This document shows positions 1-6,917 of a stretch of DNA of 11,416 nucleotides, one piece after another. The notes beneath the pieces are model-generated. The model was given only the letters and a program-made list of their open reading frames with translations. It did no database searches and was not told where the DNA came from. Where the stretch lies: the NCBI GenBank assembly GCA_017529085.1, contig JAFXOC010000466.1, positions 1 to 11,416 of the forward strand, in the 5' to 3' direction. This DNA comes from Selenomonadaceae bacterium (GTDB lineage: Bacteria > Bacillota > Negativicutes > Selenomonadales > Selenomonadaceae). Each line of letters opens with the position of its first letter. Position 1 is the first letter of the stretch. The translations under genes were made by a program, and so were the position numbers.

Positions 1-143
1 GGCTGCGACCACCCAACGCCTTTAGGCGGCGTATACTTACAATGCACCTCTCCCTGCGTCGTGGTCATCTCCATCTTGCATTGACTGGATCGTATACCTA
101 TCTGCGGCAACACCTGCTTTATATTAAGCCGAGGCATTTCCAT
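1..143 (-). CDS. DUF6470/YviE-family flagellar operon protein, N-terminal 47 codons only
   Basis: This minus-strand reading frame stays open from an ATG at 143 to the window edge and is partial. The protein begins MEMPRLNIKQ and continues QIGIRSS, which resembles the start of DUF6470 proteins such as Bacillus YviE (a short N-terminal MxxPRL-I element followed by a QIG(I/L) segment). Position supports the call: in Bacillus-type flagellar clusters the order is flgK, flgL, yviE, fliW, csrA, and this frame follows flgL on the same strand. The start is preceded by AAAGGCGGTG about nine bases upstream, a near-consensus ribosome binding site; a second ATG lies two codons in. The function of the family is unknown; a role in flagellar assembly or regulation is inferred from context only. 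I matched the family from memory of its N-terminus, so the assignment is likely rather than certain. Confidence 0.7.
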   Translation of the reverse strand, partial: MEMPRLNIKQVLPQIGIRSSQCKMEMTTTQGEVHCKYTPPKGVGWSQ

Positions 144-171
144 TCTTTATCTCACCGCCTTTGTTGGCTAT

Positions 172-200
172 ATTTTACCATGAAACCAGTGGTTATTCAA
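172..200 (-). promoter_or_regulatory. Candidate sigma-A promoter for the DUF6470 gene
   Basis: Read on the minus strand, TTGAAT (195-200) is followed after exactly 17 bases by TAAAAT (172-177), four and five matches to the sigma-A hexamers. It lies about 30 bases upstream of the DUF6470 start codon and downstream of the repeat fragment that separates this gene from flgL. It could restore expression of the distal flagellar genes after the repeat interrupted the operon. No experimental support; the spacing is ideal but AT-rich DNA gives such matches by chance. Confidence 0.45.
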
Positions 201-219
201 GAATTATATTTTGACTCTT

Positions 220-328
220 CCCCCTCTAGGAGGGGGGCTTGGTTAGAGACAATTTAAAACTTTGGCTCAAAAGTGAAGGTTAGAGAGCCTCCCTCTTAGA
301 GGGAGGGGGACCGCGAAGCGGTGGAAGG
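220..328 (+). repeat. Truncated copy of the nested palindromic element (right half)
   Basis: This stretch matches the right half of the complete element at 7342-7566. It starts with the central hairpin (CCCCCTC, TAG, GAGGGGG at 220-236), continues with the AATTTAAAA(C/T)TTTGGCTCAAAAG segment (250-273), and ends with a 41-base run (288-328) identical to 7511-7551 that contains two hairpins (CCTCCCTC..GAGGGAGG-type and CCGCGAAGCGG). The similarity stops at 328, two bases before the flgL stop codon, and the outer terminal arm is missing. It lies between flgL and the DUF6470 gene, which would place stable hairpins in the middle of the flagellar transcript. Confidence 0.85.
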
Positions 329-330
329 TG

Positions 331-2886
331 TTACAAATAATCGGCGAGCGACGGCGGTAAAATTCTGCTTCCGACCGAAAGCGACATAGAATAGATAGTC
401 TGCGCCGCTATGAGTTTTACCGCAAGTTCCGCCACGTCTGTTGCGCTTACGTTGTTTATGTCCTCCGTAATGGTTTCGCTTTGCTTCGTCAGCATCTGCG
501 TCACGTTGTCGTAGACGTTTTGACGCGCCGCCGTTGTGCCTTGCGCCGTTGTGATGACTTCGTGTGCCTTGTCCGCTATTGTGATGCCGTCGGTGCGCAT
601 CCACTTCCTGTCGCCGTGTTCAAGTTTCGCCGCTACGGTGAACATATTGTTAATCATCGCCGTGCCGGAAGAAACGTAGCAGATTCGACCGTTCGACATT
701 AAGGTTGTCATGTTGCCGGAATTTTTGTCGTCGAAGATGTCCGAACCGTTCAAGTCCTGTCCCGTGGCGTTTATGGTGTCCGCCATCTGGTCAACCGTGC
801 CGTTTAACTTCACCATCGAGATGTATCTCGCGTCGCCTTGATAGGTGACAATGGGTTGTTTTATGGTGGTGAAGTTGTCGAAATGGTAACGGCTCTGCGG
901 CTTGCCTATGATAATGGCTTCGCTTTCGCCGCTCTGCAGCTCTATGGGGTTGCCCGCTTTAACGATTCTCGCGTCGCCGTTTTCGTTCTTAATCATAACG
1001 TCGGCAGTGGGAAGTGTTATGGTCGCGGCTCCGTCAAAGTCAACCGCTTCGCCTGTTTTCATCGTGCTGGTGGTAAGCGTGTCGTGATAGTATGTGGTAA
1101 GCGTGGTTGTAGCGTCGTCCGGCACCGTATATATGGTAATATTTGTTGTAGCCGAACCGTCCGCCGCGCTGAAAGCGGTATCGTTGGTATACGTTCCCAC
1201 TTTGAAGCTGTATGAATAATCGTAACTACCGTCTGAGCTGTCAGTTTTAGGAAAGTAATCGCTAAGCGGCACGCCTGCCGGAACCGTCTCGTAACTTGTT
1301 ACCGGAACCCCCGCCGCAACCATTGTGGTTCTTATGGTTATAGGCTGATCCGCCGTCAAAATAGCGTCGGCGTATGTTCCCGAGTAATCAAGCGCGTTTA
1401 CGTCGCTTCCCGTCTGTCCCGTTAAATCCGCAATATCGGTTATAACCTTTAACTCTTGATTGGAGGAAAGTGGCAGATAATTGTGAAGTTCAGTACCCGC
1501 CGGCACCACTTGAATATTATTGCCTTCCTTTATCATCAAGGCTTCGTCCACATAAAGCGAAGTGTTTGCAAGTTCCCCGTTCACGTCAAGATTTTCCACG
1601 TCGCTCGATGTCAGACCCGTCGTTTCCTTATGCGGATCTATCACGATATTCGTGTTATCCGTCAATATGTTAATAGTAACGCCCATCGGGATAGTGTCGC
1701 CGGCTGCCACAGTCACCGTGTTTCCGTTCGAATCCGTATAAGTCACGTCTGCGTCCGCCTTGGCTTCCTCGAATTCCCCAAGAGTATAAGTCGCTCCCGC
1801 CGAAAAAGACCTTGCAGGCTCTATCGTGGGATCCGTCGAAGTCGAACCAAGGGATATAACTTCTCCCGGCTGATAAGAAGTCGCGTTAAGCGGCACGCCC
1901 ACATAAGCCTTTTCCCACTTGCCCGCGTCAAGCTTGACCTCGTTGCCCTTCGCCACAACGCGCATATTGCCGTCGCCGTCCAAAACATACACGGGAACAT
2001 CTGCGACAGCCGGATCGTCCCAGCCCATCTGTATCTGATCGCCGTACTTGTAAGTCGTTTCCGTATCGCCCGAACCGTCGCTCGCCGTTACGGTAACGTT
2101 CCCTTCCGTCCTTATAACGCCCGTCGGCTCAAAATATCCCGCAACGTTAAGCGCGTCCGTATCAAAGAAAGGAAGTACGGCGTATTCGTCGCCTTCCTCC
2201 ACATACTCCACGCCTTCTTTTAACTTATCCTTATACCCGCTTTGCACAAAATCTTCCGTATAAATCCTGCCGTTTTGGGTATTGACGAAATAAGTGTTGC
2301 CGTCTGCGTCGTCAAGCTGCAGGAACTGAGTCAAATTGCCCGTATCGTCGGCGTTCAAATTCTTCGTATCGTTAGGATTCTTAAAAAATCTCGATTGGGG
2401 ATCGTCCAAATTTTTGGTCAAGCCTCTGTCCTTTTCTTCCGTCGATATCTGAAAAGGCTGTGTTAAATCGGACTGCCCCGCAAAAAGGTACCTGTCGCCC
2501 TGCTGATTGTTCCCCAAAGATACCATTTCGTAAAGCTTCGCCTTGACTTCCTTAGCGATAGCCGTAATCAAATCATTATCGTTGTTGGTATCGTTCGCCG
2601 CGTCCACGGTCTTTTCCTTCAATGTGGTATAAATATCGGTCATATTAACCATAGCCGCGTCCGAGGTCTTCATCCAAGATATACCCGCTTTGACGTTATC
2701 CTGGTACTGCAAATTCTCCGTATCCCTATTTTGATAATTCAAATACCTCGAATACGCCACGGAATTATCCGACGGACGATGAAGTTTGCTGCCGTCGCTC
2801 TGCTCCATCATCTTCGCTTGATTCATATAAGCCGCGTTAATCTGATCCTTATACCTAGTCATCATCAAACTGCTGGCAACTCTCAT
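331..2886 (-). CDS. flgL: Flagellar hook-associated protein 3 (FlgL), unusually large
   Basis: FlgL forms the junction between FlgK and the flagellin filament outside the cell. The N-terminus MRVASSLMM and the helical D0/D1 region up to GDRYLFAG (about residues 125-135) are typical, as are the VTYQGD motif (about residue 660) and the C-terminal helix ending SRILPPSLADYL. FlgL is usually about 300 residues; this one is 851. The extra length is a roughly 500-residue insertion between the GDRYLFAG region and VTYQGD, rich in Thr, Asp and Gly and carrying several related beta-rich units with V-x-AG motifs, presumably surface-exposed. I chose the ATG at 2886 because a GTG nine bases upstream would lie inside the AAAGGTGG ribosome binding site. 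flgK ends 21 bases upstream, so the two are co-transcribed. Secreted through the flagellar type III apparatus, with no signal peptide seen. Confidence 0.93.
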   Translation of the reverse strand: MRVASSLMMTRYKDQINAAYMNQAKMMEQSDGSKLHRPSDNSVAYSRYLNYQNRDTENLQYQDNVKAGISWMKTSDAAMVNMTDIYTTLKEKTVDAANDTNNDNDLITAIAKEVKAKLYEMVSLGNNQQGDRYLFAGQSDLTQPFQISTEEKDRGLTKNLDDPQSRFFKNPNDTKNLNADDTGNLTQFLQLDDADGNTYFVNTQNGRIYTEDFVQSGYKDKLKEGVEYVEEGDEYAVLPFFDTDALNVAGYFEPTGVIRTEGNVTVTASDGSGDTETTYKYGDQIQMGWDDPAVADVPVYVLDGDGNMRVVAKGNEVKLDAGKWEKAYVGVPLNATSYQPGEVISLGSTSTDPTIEPARSFSAGATYTLGEFEEAKADADVTYTDSNGNTVTVAAGDTIPMGVTINILTDNTNIVIDPHKETTGLTSSDVENLDVNGELANTSLYVDEALMIKEGNNIQVVPAGTELHNYLPLSSNQELKVITDIADLTGQTGSDVNALDYSGTYADAILTADQPITIRTTMVAAGVPVTSYETVPAGVPLSDYFPKTDSSDGSYDYSYSFKVGTYTNDTAFSAADGSATTNITIYTVPDDATTTLTTYYHDTLTTSTMKTGEAVDFDGAATITLPTADVMIKNENGDARIVKAGNPIELQSGESEAIIIGKPQSRYHFDNFTTIKQPIVTYQGDARYISMVKLNGTVDQMADTINATGQDLNGSDIFDDKNSGNMTTLMSNGRICYVSSGTAMINNMFTVAAKLEHGDRKWMRTDGITIADKAHEVITTAQGTTAARQNVYDNVTQMLTKQSETITEDINNVSATDVAELAVKLIAAQTIYSMSLSVGSRILPPSLADYL

Positions 2887-2907
2887 ATCGTCCACCTTTT
2901 CTTGTTA

Positions 2908-4683
2908 TTACCTACCGACCATGCCGGTGCTGTTTATAAGCCTGTCTAACATTTCGTCCATGCTGGTGAGACAGCGGGAACACGCGCTAAAGCCCTGTTG
3001 GAACATAATCATGTTTGTGAGTTCCTCGTTCCAGTTGACACCCGCCGTGTTTTCGCGCCATTCGACCACTTGCGCCACAACTTGGTCTTGCGCGCTGACT
3101 TTTGAATCCATCGCTTCTGCGTTTGCGCCAAGTTCCGTCATGGATTTATTGTAGTAGGCGTTGAGGCTGATGGTACCGATAGCGCGCAGCGCCTCGTTCT
3201 GGGCGGCAGGCGCGCCGTCGACGTAACGGGGATCCTTTGTCATGTCCATGTTAAAGAGTTTCGCTTCCATAACGGCGTTCGCGCCGTCGCCGGTTTCGTT
3301 GGGAATGATTGCATCGTCCGCCGTCGAAGGGGTGCCGTCGTCGTCAAATTTATAGCCGTACCCCGCCGCGCCGATTAGGAGATGCCCGTTGGGCGCGGTA
3401 AGCTGCGTGCTGATTTGCAGCGCGCTTATGATGTCAATCTTCTTCATCTCGATATCTTTAAGCTCGTTGCCGTTTTCGTCTGTGGTGATGGATGCCGAGC
3501 CAGTATAACCTGTGTCCTCAACGTCCATTAAATCCGAACGCACATAATAGTAATCTTTATCGCCGACCTGATAGTTGTTGTTCGCTTTTACAGACCTGTC
3601 ATACCCCACTTCGTCAAGAGTTGTCGTGTATTTGGTATATTTTAACGATAAGGTTTCGTTATCCCAATAATATTTGGTGTTGGCATTGCCGAAGAAGTTG
3701 ACCCCCGCGGTCTGCGCCGTGTCTATGCCGTGACCTTGCTGATGTTGATCGTTGAGATCGCTAAGCATAAACGCCGCCATGTTGGCGATTTTATCAATAT
3801 AGCTCTTATCCTCGGCGATTGCGTCCAACTGCGCTTTAAGCTGCCCGCTTAACGGTTGATAGGCAATCTTCGCTTCTTTTATAAGTATCGTATAATCGTT
3901 AATGCCATAGTCCGCGTTCGCGATAGGATCGGAAAACTCCAAATGCAAATTGCTCACGCCGTTTACCAAGGATACGCCGTTGGAGACTAAGGAATACATA
4001 TTGTCCGCGTTTTCGTATACGTTGACGTTTACCATTCCCGAAATCTTATCCACCAACAAATCGCGCTGGTCTCTTAAATCGTTTGCCATAGCGCCTGTGG
4101 CCTCCGCCGCAGAGATGTTCTTATTGAGCTCTACGACGTGTTCAAGCATTTCGTTAAGTTTTCCCACATTTAGCCTTACGTCCGTATAATTGGCTTCTAT
4201 CTGATCCTGCAAATCCCTCGTGGTAGTGTGGAGCTTATCCGCAAAAACCTTACCTTTTTCAAGGCAAGCGATTCTGGCGGAAGAGTCGCTTGCGTACACC
4301 GAAAGCGTATCCCAAGCCTCGTAAAAGCCTTCCAAGGTACTTTGAACGCCTTCAACCGTATCGTTAAATATAGCTTCCAATTTATCGTATTCTTTGGCTC
4401 TGGCGCTTAAGTAGTCCTGTCTTGAGTGCTCCGACCAATACTGTCTGTCCGCGTACACATCGCGGGCGCGAGTCAGTGAATTTGCGTCCACGCCCGTGCC
4501 CACGATGACCTGCCCGTAGATAGACCCCTGCGCTTGACCTCTTGTAGCCGCTAAATTTACGCTCTGTCTCGAATAACCTTCGGTATCCGCGTTGGTGATA
4601 TTATGCCCAACGGTCTGCTGCGACAGCTGGTTCATATTTATCCCGCGAACCATCGTATTTAATCCCGAAAACGTGGATCTCAT
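2908..4683 (-). CDS. flgK: Flagellar hook-associated protein 1 (FlgK)
   Basis: FlgK is the first hook-filament junction protein. The 591-residue product begins MRSTFSGLNTMVRGINMNQ and carries the rod/hook motif GHNITNADTEGYSRQSV near residues 28-44; the C-terminus has the conserved NEELTNMIMFQQGFSA and MDEMLDRLIN segments that form the D0/D1 coiled coil. The length is a little above the usual 500-550. I chose the ATG at 4683, 46 codons inside the longest frame, because it matches family N-termini and has AAAGGAGAG about nine bases upstream; the extra upstream codons translate repeat DNA. Oddity: the C-terminal helix contains CSRC (codons at 2971-2982), and another Cys lies in the N-terminal part, although flagellar axial proteins are generally poor in cysteine. 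It is followed by flgL and preceded by two FlgN-type chaperones. Confidence 0.95.
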   Translation of the reverse strand: MRSTFSGLNTMVRGINMNQLSQQTVGHNITNADTEGYSRQSVNLAATRGQAQGSIYGQVIVGTGVDANSLTRARDVYADRQYWSEHSRQDYLSARAKEYDKLEAIFNDTVEGVQSTLEGFYEAWDTLSVYASDSSARIACLEKGKVFADKLHTTTRDLQDQIEANYTDVRLNVGKLNEMLEHVVELNKNISAAEATGAMANDLRDQRDLLVDKISGMVNVNVYENADNMYSLVSNGVSLVNGVSNLHLEFSDPIANADYGINDYTILIKEAKIAYQPLSGQLKAQLDAIAEDKSYIDKIANMAAFMLSDLNDQHQQGHGIDTAQTAGVNFFGNANTKYYWDNETLSLKYTKYTTTLDEVGYDRSVKANNNYQVGDKDYYYVRSDLMDVEDTGYTGSASITTDENGNELKDIEMKKIDIISALQISTQLTAPNGHLLIGAAGYGYKFDDDGTPSTADDAIIPNETGDGANAVMEAKLFNMDMTKDPRYVDGAPAAQNEALRAIGTISLNAYYNKSMTELGANAEAMDSKVSAQDQVVAQVVEWRENTAGVNWNEELTNMIMFQQGFSACSRCLTSMDEMLDRLINSTGMVGR

Positions 4684-4698
4684 TTGCTTTCTCTCCTT

Positions 4699-4803
4699 TA
4701 GTTGGGGCTTCGCCCCAAACCCCAGCAGGGCGCTGCCCTGCACCCGCCAAAGGAGCTTCGCCCCTCTGGACTCCCATTTTATTGGGTTTGAGTAAAATTT
4801 TAC
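4699..4803 (-). repeat. GC-rich hairpin repeat in the flgK leader
   Basis: Between the second flgN-like gene and flgK lies a run of hairpins: GGGGCTTCGCCCC (4704-4716), GCAGGGC-GCT-GCCCTGC (4725-4741), an imperfect one at 4751-4765 (AGGAGCTTCGCCCCT), and a 12-base palindrome GTAAAATTTTAC (4792-4803). The composition differs sharply from the flanking AT-rich DNA and resembles interspersed repeats seen in many Bacillota genomes. The innermost hairpin ends within about ten bases of the flgK ribosome binding site, so it may affect flgK translation or mRNA stability. It does not carry a T-run that would make it a clear terminator on the flgK strand. Confidence 0.7.
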
Positions 4804-4828
4804 AATTAGAGCCAAAACCAATTATTAA

Positions 4829-4898
4829 AGTTTTTTCTTTCTCTTTTTTCTTTGCTTCTTTCTTTTTTCTCTTTCTTTTTTACAAAAAAGAAAGAAGG
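4829..4898 (-). repeat. Homopurine tract with AT hairpin before flgK
   Basis: The plus strand is almost pure C/T over 4829-4880, interrupted by a single G, so the flgK sense strand is a long A/G tract. Its far end forms a hairpin, TCTTTCTTTTTT-AC-AAAAAAGAAAGA (about 4870-4895), with 12 paired bases. I see no gene in it. Such mirror-like purine tracts can form triplex DNA or act as slippage sites; here this is inference from composition. Confidence 0.6.
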
Positions 4899-4912
4899 AA
4901 CTAGCCTCTACC

Positions 4913-5377
4913 TCAAACATTAGCGTCGAACATCTTGTTGGCGACAGGGGAAGCGTTTTTGCCCGGCGGGCCGTAGGTGGTGTCGGCCTTTGCCGCCGCC
5001 ATTACGTTTATCCTAAAATCTACATATTCGCTGCTTCTTTTCAATAACTCTTTTGTCACAAAGCTTTCGGCGATCAGCTTTTCTTCGGCTTCCTTTAATT
5101 GCGCTAAAAGGCGCATGGCAACCTCTCTTTCGTTAGAGTCTTCCTGCGCCTTTATGTAAGCTTCCATATCTCGTTGTTTGTTGGTTTGTAGAAATTTCTC
5201 TTTCGCCGCTGAAACTGTCCCAAGCTCCGTCAGCGCAGCTTCGAATTTCTTCGTCTCGTCTCTTGTAAGAGTTGCGTCGTCGGCTTTAGTCACGGCTTCT
5301 TTTAAAGTTTGCAACCTGTCCGCGATAAGTTTCAAGGCGAGAATTTCCTTGCGTATCAGCTGAGTCGCCTCTTTCAT
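4913..5377 (-). CDS. Second FlgN-like flagellar chaperone
   Basis: The product is 154 residues, strongly helical and rich in Lys, Glu and Ala, with long heptad-like stretches and no signal peptide. The C-terminus (SSEYVDFRINVM, then TYGPPG, ending NKMFDANV) resembles the end of FlgN proteins, where a helix is followed by a Y-S/G-x-x-G turn and a terminal FD motif. It lies 12 bases downstream of the FlgN gene and upstream of flgK, the place where one flgN is usual, so it is most likely a FlgN paralogue serving FlgK or FlgL export. The N-terminal half lacks the clear LL..KK..DL pattern of the other copy. A weak GGTG ribosome binding site precedes the ATG. A diverged FlgN-family protein is the best reading; a different flagellar helper is possible. 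Confidence 0.65.
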   Translation of the reverse strand: MKEATQLIRKEILALKLIADRLQTLKEAVTKADDATLTRDETKKFEAALTELGTVSAAKEKFLQTNKQRDMEAYIKAQEDSNEREVAMRLLAQLKEAEEKLIAESFVTKELLKRSSEYVDFRINVMAAAKADTTYGPPGKNASPVANKMFDANV

Positions 5378-5389
5378 AGCGTCACCACT

Positions 5390-5872
5390 TTATGCTTTAA
5401 AATCGAATTTCTTCTTATGCGTCACAATGTCGCCTTTTTTACCGTACGCGCCCGTCGCGTCCGCTCCGCCTATTTGGTTTAGTTTGGCGGATACGGCTTG
5501 CATCGCGCCGTGAACCAAGATGGAATTTACCTCGTTTTGCTTTACGGTCTCATCCACAAGCTCCGTCAGCTCATCGTGGAGTTTTTCCAAACTGACGCGA
5601 CGCTTAGGACTCGCAACGGCTTCGTAAATCTCCGTCATCTTCATATCCGGACGAAGCGTCTTATCAAGGCTCGCCAGCTTTGTCAAAAGGGCTTTTCGCG
5701 CATTCTCCAGACTCGCTACCTTTTTCGTGTGCGCATCCTCTTCTTTTAAGAGGTTTTCCAGACTTTTTAAGTCTACCGATATAAGTATCCCGTGCTTTTT
5801 CTTGCCGAGGGCGAGAAGGGACTCGTACTCCTGTTTCAAAGCCTGCAGGATTTTCTCCAATTCCTCCCACAT
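5390..5872 (-). CDS. flgN: Flagellar export chaperone FlgN
   Basis: FlgN binds hook-associated proteins in the cytoplasm and delivers them to the flagellar export gate. The 160-residue helical product has the family pattern in its first 60 residues: E..LL.LGKKK, then SVDLKSLENLLKEE, then SLENARKALLTKLA. Its C-terminus ends KKKFDFKA, as Bacillus FlgN ends in a similar FDSKA. The ATG at 5872 starts three bases after the flgM stop; its ribosome binding site (AAGG) is weak and lies inside the flgM end, suggesting translational coupling. Downstream is a second, diverged FlgN-like gene, then flgK and flgL. Confidence 0.85.
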   Translation of the reverse strand: MWEELEKILQALKQEYESLLALGKKKHGILISVDLKSLENLLKEEDAHTKKVASLENARKALLTKLASLDKTLRPDMKMTEIYEAVASPKRRVSLEKLHDELTELVDETVKQNEVNSILVHGAMQAVSAKLNQIGGADATGAYGKKGDIVTHKKKFDFKA

Positions 5873-5875
5873 AGG

Positions 5876-6163
5876 CTAAAACCTTGCGGAAACCAGCTTG
5901 CTTGCGATGTTCGCCGCAGGCACGTTGTAATTGCCGCTTTCAATGGCGTTCGTGTAAAACTGTACTTTATCCATGCGAACTTCGCTCATGTTCCGAAGTT
6001 TCTTTACCGCGTTCCCCACGGTCTGCGCCGTTGCGGAAAATTGCACCTCGTCTTTAAAGGAAGTCCCGTTCGCCGTGTTAGCTCTCTTTGCGGGTGATTT
6101 CGTATTGAGCTGGTACGTCCCCGCTATTGATTGCAGATTAACGTTGATGCTGTTAATAGCCAT
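5876..6163 (-). CDS. flgM: Anti-sigma-28 factor FlgM
   Basis: FlgM holds the flagellar sigma factor inactive until the hook is complete, then is exported. The 95-residue protein starts MAINSINVNLQ, has a polar, probably disordered N-terminal half, and ends with the sigma-binding region: VRMDKVQFYTNAIESGNY and NIASKLVSARF, matching the FlgM pattern R..KV..L..AI..G.Y.V....IA..L. I chose the ATG at 6163 because AGGTGG lies eight bases upstream; a longer GTG start at 6175 would lie inside that site. FlgN follows after a three-base gap. A terminator separates it from yvyF, so it probably has its own promoter. Confidence 0.88.
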   Translation of the reverse strand: MAINSINVNLQSIAGTYQLNTKSPAKRANTANGTSFKDEVQFSATAQTVGNAVKKLRNMSEVRMDKVQFYTNAIESGNYNVPAANIASKLVSARF

Positions 6164-6190
6164 CCTTCTCACCACCTAATATATTCGTCA

Positions 6191-6215
6191 TTTTTGCCGA
6201 TTTTCACGGCAAAAA
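6191..6215 (-). promoter_or_regulatory. Hairpin in the flgM 5' leader
   Basis: TTTTTGCCG (6191-6199) and CGGCAAAAA (6207-6215) form a perfect nine-base inverted repeat with a seven-base loop, about 28 bases before the flgM start. It could be an mRNA hairpin or an operator. There is no T-run, so it is not a good terminator. Confidence 0.45.
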
Positions 6216-6238
6216 GGAAGTTTTTATCTCCTATCCAC

Positions 6239-6265
6239 ATATCGAAAAAAGCGGCGGGAGTATTA
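6239..6265 (-). promoter_or_regulatory. Candidate sigma-28 promoter for flgM
   Basis: On the minus strand TAAT (6262-6265) is followed after 15 bases by TTCGATAT (6239-6246). The sigma-28 consensus is TAAA, 15 bases, GCCGATAT, so this gives three of four and six of eight matches including the whole CGATAT core. It overlaps the yvyF terminator: the -35 element lies in the terminator loop. flgM is commonly sigma-28-controlled. A short-spaced TAAA..GCCGTGAA pair just downstream fits less well. Confidence 0.35.
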
Positions 6266-6280
6266 ATCCCTGCCGCTTTT
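6245..6280 (-). terminator. Intrinsic terminator after yvyF
   Basis: On the minus strand AAAAGCGGCAGGGA pairs with TCCCGCCGCTTTT across a seven-base loop, with one bulged base, followed by a run of six T. It lies about 80 bases after the yvyF stop and before flgM, so it separates yvyF from the flgM-flgL transcript. Confidence 0.8.
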
Positions 6281-6357
6281 GATTTACACTTGTTTTTCTG
6301 TTAAATTCTCTTAAAATCTCTCGTTTTCTCGTTTTTTTATCTATATACACTTGAAGA

Positions 6358-6789
6358 TTAAAACTTTGTGTGCATTCCCTGCCCTCTACTGGAGCTTTTT
6401 GCAGCCTTAGGCTTAGTCGCTGCCATAGCTTTTGCTTTCATGGCTTTTTCCTGTGTCGCCTGCAATTCGTTTTTAATCTCGTCTTGGCATTTCTGGCAAA
6501 GCTTTCCTGTTACAATAGGCGCACCGCATTTCTCGCAAGGATAGCTCATCTTTATTCCGATTTGCTCAAAGCGACCTTCTCTTATCATGCGTTTGATAAG
6601 ATTTTCATGCGCCCCTGTCTCTTCCACAATCTCGGGCACCTTTGCTCCGGGATGTTCCCTAACGTACGCCACTACGTCGCCTTCCATTTCCCTCTCTTTT
6701 TCAAGGCAATCCGGACACATCTTTCTACCTATTTCAGCGTAAAGCTTTCCGCAATACGGACAATTCTTGAGCTTTCCGGCCATAACCAT
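6358..6789 (-). CDS. yvyF: YvyF-family flagellar operon zinc-ribbon protein
   Basis: The product belongs to the YvyF/TIGR03826 flagellar operon family, found directly upstream of flgM in Bacillota. Two zinc-ribbon modules are visible: C10-P-Y-C13 with C25-P-D-C28, and C85-E-K-C88 with C98-Q-K-C101. Between them lies a helix-turn-helix-like stretch (VPEIVEETGAHENLIKRMIREGR, about residues 51-73 as a region) consistent with DNA or protein binding. The tail after residue 105 is Lys/Ala-rich and basic. In Bacillus this protein is thought to modulate flagellar gene expression; its exact role is not clear. Length 143 residues. The AAAGGGTG site could serve the ATG at 6789 or the ATG at 6783 two codons later, the second having better spacing. 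Confidence 0.85.
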   Translation of the reverse strand: MVMAGKLKNCPYCGKLYAEIGRKMCPDCLEKEREMEGDVVAYVREHPGAKVPEIVEETGAHENLIKRMIREGRFEQIGIKMSYPCEKCGAPIVTGKLCQKCQDEIKNELQATQEKAMKAKAMAATKPKAAKSSSRGQGMHTKF

Positions 6790-6801
6790 ACACCCTTTCG
6801 C

Positions 6802-6854
6802 TTCCGAAATTCATAAAATAGAGTTCGTATTTACTTATTCTTCGCAATTCGGAA
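6802..6854. promoter_or_regulatory. Spaced inverted repeat upstream of yvyF
   Basis: TTCCGAA (6802-6808) and TTCGGAA (6848-6854) are inverted copies separated by 39 bases of AT-rich DNA in the leader of yvyF. It could be a regulatory site or the foot of an mRNA hairpin. I see no convincing promoter hexamers for yvyF in this intergenic region. Confidence 0.3.
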
Positions 6855-6917
6855 AAATCCTTTTAATAAAATAAAAAAAGCAATCTCAAAATTTTAACAA
6901 ATTTTTTTACACATCGC

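Noticed and set aside
42..257. Plus-strand 71-codon frame at the left edge
   Set aside because: It lies opposite the DUF6470 start and runs into the repeat fragment; no ribosome binding site or recognisable protein.
1456..2223. Plus-strand 255-codon frame inside flgL
   Set aside because: Antisense shadow, His/Arg-rich, no start context, while the minus strand is a clear FlgL.
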